From positions 3,906,001-3,970,000 of the forward strand of contig NZ_CP081496.1 in NCBI RefSeq assembly GCF_019774615.1: DNA of 64,000 bases. The letters are read 5' to 3'. Below, one piece after another: positions 7,193 to 16,224 of the stretch. Within the stretch, counting starts at the first letter, position 1; each line of letters starts with the position of its first letter. The notes beneath the pieces are model-generated. The model searched no databases and was not told the DNA's origin. It worked only from the letters and a program-made list of their open reading frames with translations. The position numbers and the translations under genes are program-made. The DNA comes from Streptomyces sp. BHT-5-2 (GTDB lineage Bacteria > Actinomycetota > Actinomycetes > Streptomycetales > Streptomycetaceae).

Positions 7193-8494
7193 GTGGAGCG
7201 TGTCGTGCATCTGACCGGTCTTCTTCACCGCCCGCTGGTAGGCGGCAACGGCGAGGTGGTCGGCCGCCTCTCCGACGTCATCGTCCGGCTGCGCGGCCGG
7301 GACTACCCGCAGGTCACCGGGGTGGTGGCGCGTGTGGGCGGGCGCGAGGTCTTCCTGCCCGCCAAGCAGCTCGCCGACCTGGAGGGGAAGCCGATCACTC
7401 TGGCCAGCCCGCGGGTCGACCTCCGGCACTTCGAGCGGCGTGAGGGGGAGGTCCTGCTGCGCGCCGATGTGCTCGGTCACCGAGTGATCGATGTGGTCGA
7501 CGTCGAGCTGGTCAGGGCCTATGACATCGAACTGGCACAACGGCCCGAAGGGTGGGTGGTCACCTGCCTCGACACGCACCGGCCGCCGCGCCTCCGGGGC
7601 GTGCTGGGCGCACGGGGCGGGCAACCCGACTGGCGGGACTGGAAGTCCTTCGAGCCGCTGATCGGGCACGCACGGTCCGCCCGGGTGCGCGGGCCGTTCG
7701 CGCGCCTCGGGCGACTCAAGCCCGCGGACCTCGCCGATCTGCTGGAGGACGCCAACCGCACCGAGTCGCACGAGATCCTCCAGACCGTGCACGCCGACCC
7801 CGAGCTGGAAGCCGACGTGTTCGAGGAGCTGGAACCGGACTCGCAGCTCCGGCTGCTGCGCGAGCGGACCGATACCGAGATCGCCGAGGTCGTCGCCCGG
7901 ATGCGCGCCGACGACGCCGCGGATGCGATCAACGAGCTGCCACAGCACCGCAGGCAGCCGGTCCTCGACGCGCTCCCGGCAGGGCAGCGCACCAAGGTGC
8001 TCACTCTGATGGGTTTCAATCCCTCCAGCGCGGGCGGGCTGATGGCGCTCGACGTCCTCACCGCGACGGGCAACACCACGGTCGCCCGGGCGCTACGAGC
8101 AGCGGGTGAGGCCCGGACCCTGCAGCCCGAGGCCCTGACCAGCGTCTACCTCGTCGGGGAGGAGAAGCGGCTGATCGGCGTCGTCACCCTCGTGGAACTG
8201 CTCCAGGCCGATCCGAAAGGCCCGCTGGAAAACGTCGTGGACCGTGATCCGGTACGCGCCGGTCCCGACACCGACGTCGAGGACGTCGCCCTGCTCATGA
8301 CCGACTACAACCTGCTCACGGTGCCGGTGGTCGACGACGAGGACCGCATCCTCGGCGTCATCACGGTCGACGACGTGCTGGACGCCGTCATCCCCGAGGA
8401 CTGGCGCCGCCGCGAGCCCGCCCCGCGCCCGCCCCGCCACGCGGACGAGCCGGCCCCCGGCGCACCGCCGCACGACGCACCGCCCCACTCATGA
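7193..8494 (+). CDS. Soluble MgtE N-domain / CBS-pair protein (Mg2+-sensor-like)
   Basis: The start is GTG 7193. TAGGTT at 7180-7185 sits 7 bases upstream, so the message is probably leaderless. The protein of about 433 residues has an N-terminal PRC-barrel-like region (about 1-110) and an MgtE N-type superhelical domain (LKPADLADLLED and following, about 170-275). Two CBS domains follow (about 285-405, ending DEDRILGVITVDDVLDAVIP), then a Pro-rich tail. The membrane domain of real MgtE channels is missing. In MgtE the N-domain and CBS pair sense cytosolic Mg2+. The ATGA overlap with the NRMT transporter downstream suggests it works as a separate sensor or regulatory subunit for that protein. 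Confidence 0.85.
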   Translation: MERVVHLTGLLHRPLVGGNGEVVGRLSDVIVRLRGRDYPQVTGVVARVGGREVFLPAKQLADLEGKPITLASPRVDLRHFERREGEVLLRADVLGHRVIDVVDVELVRAYDIELAQRPEGWVVTCLDTHRPPRLRGVLGARGGQPDWRDWKSFEPLIGHARSARVRGPFARLGRLKPADLADLLEDANRTESHEILQTVHADPELEADVFEELEPDSQLRLLRERTDTEIAEVVARMRADDAADAINELPQHRRQPVLDALPAGQRTKVLTLMGFNPSSAGGLMALDVLTATGNTTVARALRAAGEARTLQPEALTSVYLVGEEKRLIGVVTLVELLQADPKGPLENVVDRDPVRAGPDTDVEDVALLMTDYNLLTVPVVDDEDRILGVITVDDVLDAVIPEDWRRREPAPRPPRHADEPAPGAPPHDAPPHS

Positions 8495-10392
8495 GTGACC
8501 ACGACCGGCCGCACGGGGCCCCGGAACATCCGGAACGGCCCGACCGCTCGAAACCTCCGCCCCGTTCAGAGCCGTCGGGCAGACCGGACCGGCCCGGCCG
8601 CCCGGCACCCTCGGCCCGCCCAGGAGCACAACAGCCCGCTCCTCCCGGCCCATCCGACCGCCCCCGCGTACCGGAGAAGCAGCCACGCCCGGCGGAGCCG
8701 GAGCCCCCGCAGCCACCGCCGGAGCGCCGCGCCGAGCGCCCCGAGAAGAAGACCGTCGCCCGCCCTGCGCCCCCGGTCCGCCCGCCGAGGGCCAGTGCCG
8801 TACTCGACGAGGCCCATCTCGGCGACATCCAAGGCGCCTTCGGTCGCGTCCCGCGCGAACACGTCGAGGAACGCCCCGGTTTCAAGGCCCGGTTGCTGAC
8901 CCTCCTGGCGATCGTCGGCCCCGGCATCATCGTGATGGTGGGCGACAACGACGCGGGCGGCATCGCCACCTACGCCCAGGCCGGCCAGAACTACGGCTAC
9001 TCGCTGCTGTGGGTCCTGCTGCTCCTCATCCCGGTCCTGATCGTCAATCAGGAGATGGTGGTACGGCTGGGCGCGGTGACCGGCGTCGGCCACGCCCGCC
9101 TGATCATCGAACGATTCGGCCGCTTCTGGGGCTGGTTCAGCGTCGGCGACCTGTTCCTGCTGAACTTCCTGACCCTCGTGACGGAGTTCATCGGCATCTC
9201 GCTGGCCGCCGGCTACCTGGGCGTCTCGGACTACGTCGTCGTGCCGATCGCCGCGGTCGTGCTGATCGGCGTGACCGCCAGCGGCTCCTTCCGCCGCTGG
9301 GAGCGCGCCATGTTCGCCTTCATCGCCGCCAGTCTGCTGCTGATCCCGCTGACCTTGATGTCACATCCCCGGTGGGCCCATGCCGCGCACAGCTTCGTCG
9401 TTCCGAGCATCCAAGGCGGTATCAGCAGCGAAGCGGTCCTGCTGATCATCGCGATCGTGGGCACCACCGTCGCCCCCTGGCAGCTGTTCTTCCAGCAGTC
9501 CAACGTGATCGACAAGCGCATCACCCCCCGCTTCATCGGCTACGAACGCGCCGACACCGTCATCGGCTCCGTCGTCGTCACGCTGGGCGCCGCGGCCCTG
9601 ATCATGGTCGCCGACTTCGCCGCCCGGGGAACCAGCGCGTACCGGCACTTCACCGACGCCGCCGGCGTCGCCGAAGCCCTCGGCGGCCACGACCGCATCC
9701 TCGGCACGCTGTTCGCCATCGTGCTCCTGGACGCCAGCATCATCGGCGCCGCAGCCGTGACCCTGGCCACCAGCTATGCCTTCGGCGACGTCTTCAACCT
9801 CCGGCACTCCCTGCACCGCGGCTTCCGCCAGGCCAAACCCTTCTACACCTCCTACAGCCTGCTGGTCCTCGTAGCCGCCGCCGTCGTCCTCATCCCCGGC
9901 GCGCCACTTGGCCTGATCACCGAAGCCGTCCAGGCCCTGGCCGGGCTGCTGCTGCCCTCCGCCAGCGTCTTCCTGCTCCTGCTCTGCAACGACCCCGAAG
10001 TACTCGGCCCCTGGGTCAACCACCGCTGGTTGAACATGCTCGCCACCACCATCATCGCCGTCCTGCTGATGCTCTCCGGCACGCTGATGGCCACCACGCT
10101 CTTCCCCTCCGTCAACGTCACCCAGCTCACCGTCTGGCTCGCAGTCACCCTGGTCACGGCCCTGATCGCGATCGCTGTCGCACTACGCGTCACCCGCCGC
10201 CGAGCCCCCACTCCCCCGCCGCCCCCGATGACCCGCGCCGACAAGGTCGCCTGGCGCATGCCGCCGCTGGCACTGCTCAAGCCCGTGCGATGGTCCACCG
10301 GCACCCGACTCGGTATGACCGCCCTGCGCGGATACCTGATCCTCAGTGCCCTGCTCCTGCTCATCAAGGCGATCCAGCTCGGCAGTGCCTGA
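8491..10392 (+). CDS. NRAMP-related (NRMT-type, probably Mg2+) transporter with long Pro-rich N-terminus
   Basis: The ATG overlaps the upstream stop (ATGA), so translation is coupled to the MgtE-N/CBS gene. The first ~95 of 633 residues are Pro/Arg-rich and presumably disordered. The NRAMP core begins at AVLDEAHLGDIQGAF. TM1 reads GDNDAGG instead of DPGN, and TM6 reads GTTVAPWQLFFQQS, with Ala replacing the metal-selecting Met. This is the same pattern as the transporter at 1-1394. These substitutions mark the NRMT subgroup associated with Mg2+. The pairing with an MgtE-like sensor independently points to Mg2+. Transport itself is inferred. Confidence 0.87.
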   Translation: MSDHDRPHGAPEHPERPDRSKPPPRSEPSGRPDRPGRPAPSARPGAQQPAPPGPSDRPRVPEKQPRPAEPEPPQPPPERRAERPEKKTVARPAPPVRPPRASAVLDEAHLGDIQGAFGRVPREHVEERPGFKARLLTLLAIVGPGIIVMVGDNDAGGIATYAQAGQNYGYSLLWVLLLLIPVLIVNQEMVVRLGAVTGVGHARLIIERFGRFWGWFSVGDLFLLNFLTLVTEFIGISLAAGYLGVSDYVVVPIAAVVLIGVTASGSFRRWERAMFAFIAASLLLIPLTLMSHPRWAHAAHSFVVPSIQGGISSEAVLLIIAIVGTTVAPWQLFFQQSNVIDKRITPRFIGYERADTVIGSVVVTLGAAALIMVADFAARGTSAYRHFTDAAGVAEALGGHDRILGTLFAIVLLDASIIGAAAVTLATSYAFGDVFNLRHSLHRGFRQAKPFYTSYSLLVLVAAAVVLIPGAPLGLITEAVQALAGLLLPSASVFLLLLCNDPEVLGPWVNHRWLNMLATTIIAVLLMLSGTLMATTLFPSVNVTQLTVWLAVTLVTALIAIAVALRVTRRRAPTPPPPPMTRADKVAWRMPPLALLKPVRWSTGTRLGMTALRGYLILSALLLLIKAIQLGSA

Positions 10393-10412
10393 CCGCCCCT
10401 CCCGCACCGATG

Positions 10413-10877
10413 TCAGCCGACGCCTTCGCGCTGGCGTGCGGCCCCGACGAGCAGCCGCACGGCCTCCTCCGGCAGATCGAGATGCTGGACGATCCACCGC
10501 ACGTCGCGGCCGTGAGTGGCCAGCACCCAGGCGGCGTGGAACCGATTCGGATCAATGGCATCAGGGCCCACCAGCCACTGCCGGATGTCGTCGGCCGGGA
10601 AGCCTTCCAGCGCCTCGGCACTGAACCACGTCTCACCCTCCCGTCCCGGCCCTCGCGGATGCCCACCCCGCCGATGGCGTCTGCGCAGCACGTGCCACAC
10701 CTCGCCGAACACCACCAACACGGCAGCGGCGGAGCCCAGCAGCACTCCGCTGATCACGGGGCGCTGCCCGGGGGTGGCGAGGACGAGCACCAGCAGCTCG
10801 GCACCGACCACGACCAGAACCGCCACCATGGCCATGACCTCGGCATTCCAACGACGGGGCACGATCCTCATGGGCAT
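10413..10877 (-). CDS. Small two-TM membrane protein of unknown function
   Basis: I chose ATG 10877 because GGAAGGTGAG directly precedes it; an ATG ten codons upstream has no comparable site. The 154-residue product has two membrane segments (about residues 12-34 and 40-60). A cytoplasmic part follows with the block ADDIRQWLVGPDAID and a C-terminal helix pair (WIVQHLDLPEEAVRLL). It converges on the NRMT gene with a 20-base gap. I do not recognise a named family. Confidence 0.55.
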   Translation of the reverse strand: MPMRIVPRRWNAEVMAMVAVLVVVGAELLVLVLATPGQRPVISGVLLGSAAAVLVVFGEVWHVLRRRHRRGGHPRGPGREGETWFSAEALEGFPADDIRQWLVGPDAIDPNRFHAAWVLATHGRDVRWIVQHLDLPEEAVRLLVGAARQREGVG

Positions 10878-11049
10878 CTCACCTTCCTCTCCCATCGTGG
10901 CCCTCATGCGCCTCCGGTGTCGTGGCAGCGGCCCGGCTGGCGATCTCGCCGGCGGGTCCGTCCGTCATCGGGGGTGACCAGGCGTGACCGGGGCCGTCGG
11001 CATCTCAGGCATGACCACCCGGCACCCCAATTCAACAACACAGATTGAT

Positions 11050-11233
11050 AAACCACTCGGGGCCCACCACTTCCTCGGTGCGGCCCGGGAGGCGCAGATC
11101 ACAGCGCAGGCCGTGGGCGCCACGCTCAGCGCCCTGCGGGCCCGCGGCCTGGCCGAGCGCCACCCAGGCAGAGCTGAAGCAGCTCGCCACGGCCGCCCCG
11201 CTGTTGGAGCGGCTGGCACAGCGCATCTGACGC
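11050..11233 (+). pseudogene. Remnant of a MarR-type regulator
   Basis: One frame gives AREAQITAQAVGATLSALRARGLAER, like the recognition helix and wing entry of a MarR protein. About 60 bases later a different frame gives QAELKQLATAAPLLERLAQRI and a stop, like a MarR C-terminal dimerisation helix. No start codon or full domain remains. It sits 26 bases before a broken MFS exporter, a classic MarR target, so both probably decayed together. Confidence 0.45.
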
Positions 11234-11259
11234 CGACTCATCGACGAGGAAGCAGGCCG

Positions 11260-12165
11260 ATGACGACTCCTCCCCTGATACGCACCCACCTCCGCCCGCC
11301 CGATGGCCGCTACAAGTGGACGGCGCTGACGAACACGACCGCCGCGGTCTTCATGTCCGCGCTGGACGGCTCGATCGTGCTGATCTCACTGCCGGCGATC
11401 TTCCGTGGCATCCACCTGGACCCGCTGGCTCCGGGCAACATCGCCTACCTGCTGTGGATGATCATGGGGTACCGGCTGGTCCAGGCCGTCCTGGTGGTCA
11501 CGGTGGGCCGACTGGGCGACATGTACGGCCGGGTCCGGATCTACAACAGCGGATTCGCCGTCTTCACCTTCGCCTCGGTCCTGCTGTCCTTCGACCCCTT
11601 CGACGGCGGGCACGCGGCGACGTGGTTGATCGCCTGGCGGGTGGTGCAGGCCGTCGGCGGGTCGATGCTGACGGCCAACTCGGCCGCGATCCTCACCGAT
11701 GCCTTCCCCGAGGAGCAGCGCGGCTTCGCCCTGGATATCAACCAGGTCGCCGGCCTGGCGGGCATGTTCATCGGCCTGGTCGCCGGCGGACTGCTGGTCG
11801 CCTGGGACTGGCGGGCGGTGTTCTGGGTGAACGTACCCGTCGGCGTGTTCTTCACGGTGTGGGCCTACCGCACCCTGCGCGAGACCGGCCGGCTCGGCGG
11901 CGGCCGGATCGACTGGTGGGGCAACGTCACCTTCGCGGTGGGCCTGAGTGCGGTCCTGATCGCGGTCACCTTCGGGCTGCAACCCTACGGCGGGCACACC
12001 ATGGCTGGACCAACCCACTGGTCGACGTACTGGCCATCGGCGGCCTGACGCTGCTGGTGGCGTTCGTCGCCGTCGAGCGGCGGGTGGCGGCTCCGATGAT
12101 CGACTTGAATCTGTTCCGCCAACGTGCCTTCCTTTTCGGCAACTTGGCGGGCCTGGCCATCTCGC
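11260..12165 (+). pseudogene. Broken DHA2-type MFS drug exporter
   Basis: The N-terminus from ATG 11260 is preceded by GAGGAAG. It shows the DHA2 motif SALDGSIVLISLPAIF and the motif-A region GRLGDMYGRVRIY. A one-base loss near 12003 shifts the frame, so the product stops at 12048. Homology-like sequence (DVLAIGGLTLLVAFVAVERR, APMIDLNLFRQRAFLFGNLAGL) continues in the next frame and ends abruptly near 12165. Family members have 14 membrane segments and well over 450 residues. Here less than two thirds remains, so it is non-functional. Confidence 0.8.
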
Positions 12166-12293
12166 ACGGTCATCCTCCGAGAGGATGTGCCTGGCCGGGC
12201 CGGAGTAGCCGGCATGGCGGCATGTTCGTTGTCATGTGATGACCGCTGGGCAGGAAGACCTTGCCGGTGTCGTGGCTCCAGTAGGGTCCGGTC

Positions 12294-13376
12294 ATGGCCA
12301 TGGAGAATCCCAACTCATGGGCTGCCGAAGCGATCCGGCGAGTAGAGGGAGATGGCCGGCATCTGACACCGACGCCCCTACGCCCGCTGTCGCTCTCCGC
12401 AATCCCGGACGTCGAGATCTACGTCAAGGACGAGTCGGCGCATCCCACCGGCAGCATGAAGTACCGCCTGGTGCGGGCCATGTTCTGCGAGGCGATCGCC
12501 CGTGGCGCCATCAGGGCTGACACACCGGTGATCGCGGCGACGAGCGGGGCGGTCGCCATCGCCGCAGCCCACTTCTCAGAACTGCTGGGCCTGGTGTTCA
12601 CGGCCGTCGCACCGGCGAGCACCTCTGCGGACATCCTGACCAGGATCGAAGAGGCGGGCGGCCGTTGGCAGGTGGGTGAGCGGCCACCGGCCGCGGTGCA
12701 GGTGGAGGCGAGGGTGTTGGCCGAGCGGCTCGGAGGCCACTTCCTGGACCACTTCGCCAACGCGGAGCGAGCGCTCGCCACGTGTGGCATGCCCACGATC
12801 GCCGACGAGATCTTCCTGCAGCTGAGCAAGGAGCCGCACCCGGTCCCCGAGTGGATTGTCACCGGTGCCGGAACGGGGGCGACCTCTGCGGCGATCGGAC
12901 GCCACCTCCGGCGCCACGGTCACCCGACGCGGCTGGCCGTGGTGGACCCGGAGAACTCCGCCTATTTCCCCGCGTGGGCGAGCGGTTGTGGCGACTACAC
13001 CACCGGGATGCCCTCGCGGATACCCGGCATCGGCCGTCCGCGCACCGAGCCCGGCTTCCTGCCGGCGGTGATCGACCTGATGATCCCGGTAACGGACGCT
13101 GCGTCCATCGCGGCCCTGCGCTGGCTTCGTACTGCTGCCGGGATCGAAGCCGGCCCGGCGACCGGCACCAACTTTTGGGGGACGTGTCACCTCGTGGCAC
13201 GGATGCGCGAAGCGGGCGCAAGCGGCAGCATCGTCACCCTCATCGGCGACACCGCCGATCCGTACAGGAACACCCACCTCAATCCGGCATGGGTGGCTGC
13301 GCGGGGGCTCGACCCCACGCCGTACGAGGCCGAGATCGAGCGGTTCGCGCGCACTGGTGAATGGCCGGCCGGGTAG
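12294..13376 (+). CDS. PLP-dependent enzyme of the cysteine synthase / beta-family
   Basis: The 360-residue fold-type II protein has the PLP-binding Lys in PTGSMKYR (about K56) and a glycine-rich phosphate loop, TGAGTGATSAAIG. The usual substrate-carboxylate loop TSGNTG is altered to TSGAVAIA, so it may not be a normal O-acetylserine sulfhydrylase. TAGGGT (12282-12287) lies 6 bases before the ATG, suggesting a leaderless message; ATG 12300 is an alternative start. The gene stands alone between a broken MFS gene and a convergent monooxygenase. Its substrate is unknown. Confidence 0.8.
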   Translation: MAMENPNSWAAEAIRRVEGDGRHLTPTPLRPLSLSAIPDVEIYVKDESAHPTGSMKYRLVRAMFCEAIARGAIRADTPVIAATSGAVAIAAAHFSELLGLVFTAVAPASTSADILTRIEEAGGRWQVGERPPAAVQVEARVLAERLGGHFLDHFANAERALATCGMPTIADEIFLQLSKEPHPVPEWIVTGAGTGATSAAIGRHLRRHGHPTRLAVVDPENSAYFPAWASGCGDYTTGMPSRIPGIGRPRTEPGFLPAVIDLMIPVTDAASIAALRWLRTAAGIEAGPATGTNFWGTCHLVARMREAGASGSIVTLIGDTADPYRNTHLNPAWVAARGLDPTPYEAEIERFARTGEWPAG

Positions 13377-13399
13377 CCGCGCAGGTGAGACCGGCTCGC

Positions 13400-14584
13400 T
13401 CAGTACTTCTTCAGCGTAAGGGAGTTGATGAACTCGTAGAACTCCCGCATATCGCGGTCACCGATAGCCTGCGCCAGCTCCGACTCGTCCTGGGAGGTGG
13501 CGGCCGTCGCCTCCTCCATGCGTTCCTTGTTGTCCAACGCGAGCTGTTGCGTTCCTGCGACGTGTTCCCGCAGCTCCTGCTCATAGGCTGCGAACGCCGC
13601 CAGGTGGTCGCCGCGCGCGGCCTTGAGTTCGCCCGCCAGTACGTAGGCGCCGATCAGAGCCAGGCTCGTGCCCTGTCCCGTCATGGGCGAACCGCAGTAT
13701 CCCGCGTCACCGAGCAGCACCACTCGGCCCTGCGACCACCTGTTCATACGGATCTGACTCAATGAGTCGAAGTGGAAGTCGGGCGCGTCCCACATGTACT
13801 TCAGTGCGCGGGGGAACTCCCATCCCGCATTGGCGAAACGATCGGCCAGCAGGCGCTTCTGCGACTGGATGTCGCGGTAGTCGTACTCCAGCGGATCTGC
13901 CTGCTGGAAGCCCAGGTACACCCGGGACTCCGTGTTGTTTCGGGCGCTCATGATGATGCCGCCCAGTTCCCTGCTCTGGTGGTAGATCTGCCAGTAGTCG
14001 AGATCGAGGAAGTTGGGCGCGGTGAACAGTCCGAGGTAGCTGCCGAGGTGGTGGAGGTAATCGGACTCCGGGCCGAATGCGAGCTTGCGCACGTTGGAGT
14101 GCAATCCGTCGGCGCCTACGACGAGATCGAAATCACGGGGGTCACTGCGTTCGAAGGTGACGTGGACTCCCCGGTCCTCATCCTGCGTGATGGAGGTGAT
14201 GGAGTCGTTGAACAGGTAACGCACGTTGTCTTCGGTGGCCCGGTGGATGACGCTGCACAGATCGTCGCGCATGATCTCGACGTCAGGGTTGTCGATCCGA
14301 CCGCCGGTGAAAGTCTGCTCGGTGCTGCTGTACAGCTCCTGGCCGGACTCGCCGACGACCGTCATGCCGCGTATGTCGGTGGCGAGTTGGCGGATCTCGG
14401 GCAGGAGCCCCATACGCTCGGCCACTTCCAGCGCTGGCCCCCGCACATCGATCGCTTGGCCACCGGGGCGCAGGTCGGGGGCCCGCTCCACCACGGTCAC
14501 GTTGAACCCGTAGCGGTTCAGCCAGTACGCCAGGGCCGGACCGGCCACACTGGCACCGGAGACAAGGACATTCGCGTTCTTCAT
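13400..14584 (-). CDS. FAD-dependent monooxygenase (PHBH/TetX-like)
   Basis: From ATG 14584 the 394-residue protein shows the FAD Rossmann motif SGASVAGPALAYWL near the N-terminus and GADGLHSNVR in the DG region. GDAGYCGSPMTGQGTSLAL is the second FAD-binding motif. These place it among single-component aromatic hydroxylases related to tetracycline-modifying and antibiotic-tailoring enzymes. It should use NAD(P)H and O2 to hydroxylate an aromatic or polyketide-like substrate. The ribosome binding site lies within a small perfect inverted repeat (14586-14599). The gene converges on the PLP enzyme at 12294-13376. Confidence 0.85.
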   Translation of the reverse strand: MKNANVLVSGASVAGPALAYWLNRYGFNVTVVERAPDLRPGGQAIDVRGPALEVAERMGLLPEIRQLATDIRGMTVVGESGQELYSSTEQTFTGGRIDNPDVEIMRDDLCSVIHRATEDNVRYLFNDSITSITQDEDRGVHVTFERSDPRDFDLVVGADGLHSNVRKLAFGPESDYLHHLGSYLGLFTAPNFLDLDYWQIYHQSRELGGIIMSARNNTESRVYLGFQQADPLEYDYRDIQSQKRLLADRFANAGWEFPRALKYMWDAPDFHFDSLSQIRMNRWSQGRVVLLGDAGYCGSPMTGQGTSLALIGAYVLAGELKAARGDHLAAFAAYEQELREHVAGTQQLALDNKERMEEATAATSQDESELAQAIGDRDMREFYEFINSLTLKKY

Positions 14585-14585
14585 C

Positions 14586-14599
14586 TGGAGGTTCCTCCA
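14586..14599. promoter_or_regulatory. Inverted repeat containing the monooxygenase ribosome binding site
   Basis: TGGAGGTTCCTCCA is a 6-2-6 perfect inverted repeat lying immediately before the ATG on the minus strand. Folded in RNA, it would bury the GGAGG. This could simply reflect a pyrimidine-rich spacer. Confidence 0.3.
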
Positions 14600-14822
14600 C
14601 GTCAGTTGGGACTCCTGAGGTGGACGCGAAGCACCCGCACGAAGGTTGCCCCGAACGCGAGAATCCCCGCGTCGGTCCAGGTGGGGCGGGCCAGCGACCA
14701 GCGGTGGAACGCGGCCACGCGTGGATGAAACGGCATCGGCAAGCCGCTGCGCTGCGCCGAGGAGCGCAGCGGTGTCGTGGACTTCCGCGGGGCGCGGAGG
14801 AGTTGCCCGGGCGAGGAGCCGA

Positions 14823-15482
14823 TCAGTGAAGCCCTCGCGGCGCTCCGTACCAGCGCCAGTCCTTCCGGCGAGGACGAGCGGGTGTGTCGAGGCGTCCGGT
14901 AGCCCACAAGAGCGTGGAAGCGGCACTCTCCTCGACGGTCACGTCTGGAAAGAGCCGGGTGAGAACGCGCTTGCTCAAGTCCTCCGGCGGGGCCCCGTCG
15001 CGCTGGAGCCCCTGGGCGATGTCGTAGGTGTGAACGAGGGTTTCGACCACACCCATGGCCGCGAACCCTTCCGGGTCGGAGGCACCGAAGACATGCGGGG
15101 CGAGCACACTCGAAGTGGTGCTGTCCACGACGGTCGCGAGCAGTCCGCCGCATGCCTCCACGACGGTCAACAGGCCCTCCGGTCCTGCGGCCTTGTCGCC
15201 GAAGACGACGTTGGCCGGCCCTTGGGGACGATCGGTGGAGATACGCAGGGGTACATGTGGGACACCGCTGGGGTTCGCGAGCCCGAAGCGGAGCGCATAG
15301 GTGAGCAGGTCGTCGGCGAGGTGTTCCAGGGTCTCCCAGCATGTCCACTCCAGTTGGCCGGCGGCTGCATGCCATGGGCCGGACGAAGCACCGGAAAGGG
15401 TGGCGACACAGTGCGCAACGGCCTCGCGCACATGCTTGCCGCTCACCGAGGTCTGCGTGTGCGTGGGTATGGAAGGCGTCAT
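14823..15482 (-). CDS. DinB / mycothiol-dependent maleylpyruvate isomerase-like protein
   Basis: The 219-residue product has the helical pattern of the DinB_2 / MDMPI N-domain superfamily: WETLEHLADDLLTYALRF and GVVETLVHTYDIAQGL. The HTYD and E..LHL-type His/Glu residues are candidate metal ligands. In actinomycetes such proteins often are mycothiol-dependent transferases or detoxification enzymes, but many have no assigned reaction. It lies upstream of the monooxygenase on the same strand with a 238-base gap, so co-transcription is possible. Confidence 0.65.
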   Translation of the reverse strand: MTPSIPTHTQTSVSGKHVREAVAHCVATLSGASSGPWHAAAGQLEWTCWETLEHLADDLLTYALRFGLANPSGVPHVPLRISTDRPQGPANVVFGDKAAGPEGLLTVVEACGGLLATVVDSTTSSVLAPHVFGASDPEGFAAMGVVETLVHTYDIAQGLQRDGAPPEDLSKRVLTRLFPDVTVEESAASTLLWATGRLDTPARPRRKDWRWYGAPRGLH

Positions 15483-15599
15483 CCAGGCAGATTACCGGTG
15501 GGCATCCCCTGCCCGGCCGGGCAGTCGGCCGGGCAGCGGCCGAACGACGGCGGGCCGGACAACCTGGCGGGACTCACCCGTGAACGCTTGGAGCGTATG

Positions 15600-15855
15600 G
15601 CCGAGTTGGCCACTTCTCAAACCGTTCGCGACCGCCACTCGCCCCCTGGACCGTCCCTCGGTGCTGCCGGATTCGCCCTGCACGGTGATCGCCTCGGCAT
15701 TCACCCCCGAACAGGTGCGGGCGCTGGCGGCCGGCGGAAACCCGGTCTTCGAGCCGACGGCCGGAATGGACCTGCGCCATCCGCCGACGGGGCACTGGCC
15801 GATGCTCTCCCGACCCGCCGAACTGGCATCACGACTGGACAGCGTCTCCCGCTGA
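15600..15855 (+). pseudogene. C-terminal remnant of an alpha/beta hydrolase
   Basis: The frame ending at 15855 reads VIASAFTPEQVRALAAGGNP and then TGHWPMLSRPAELASRL. This is the characteristic tail of small alpha/beta hydrolases, with the catalytic His in TGHWPM. The nucleophile elbow and oxyanion region are absent upstream and no credible start is present. It is a leftover of a deleted gene. Confidence 0.65.
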
Positions 15856-16224
15856 CCCGGCATGCGCCCACCGCAAGTCCGCCCGGCATCTCCTGTCGGC
15901 CGCGCTGGTTCGCGCGGTGTGGTCGGGCAACGGCAGGTCGTGGATGTCTGCGTGCCGCACGTCCACCACCGCCTGACCGGCGGTACGCGTGCGGACGGCG
16001 TCCACCATGCCAACCACCAACCGCACAGTCGCCCAGGCCGCATCACCCACCGAAGTTGCCCCTCCGATCATCCCCTAAGCGTCCTCGACCCCCCTAAGTC
16101 CCCCCGTACCCCCCTAACTTGAGCCACGGGGAACGCCATTGGACCTTGCGGATCCTAGGATCGAATCTCTGTGCGTACGGCCCGCCTCGTTTCCGAACCC
16201 GTGGAGAGCCCCGATGGAGAATCA
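15856..16224. other. Intergenic stretch with no convincing gene
   Basis: The minus strand has an open frame (about 15829-16071) beginning MIGGATSVGDAAWATVRLV, which I cannot assign; it may be another gene fragment. The only clear structure is the CCCCTAA triplet at 16072-16117. A TAGGAT box at 16156-16161 probably serves the GNAT operon. Confidence 0.3.
16072..16117. repeat. Three phased CCCCTAA repeats
   Basis: CCCCTAA occurs at 16072-16078, 16091-16097 and 16111-16117. Successive copies start 19 and 20 bases apart, about two helical turns. The second and third are extended to CCCCCCTAA. On the other strand they read TTAGGGG. They lie 110 bases upstream of the GNAT operon start and could be phased activator or repressor sites. 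Confidence 0.5.
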
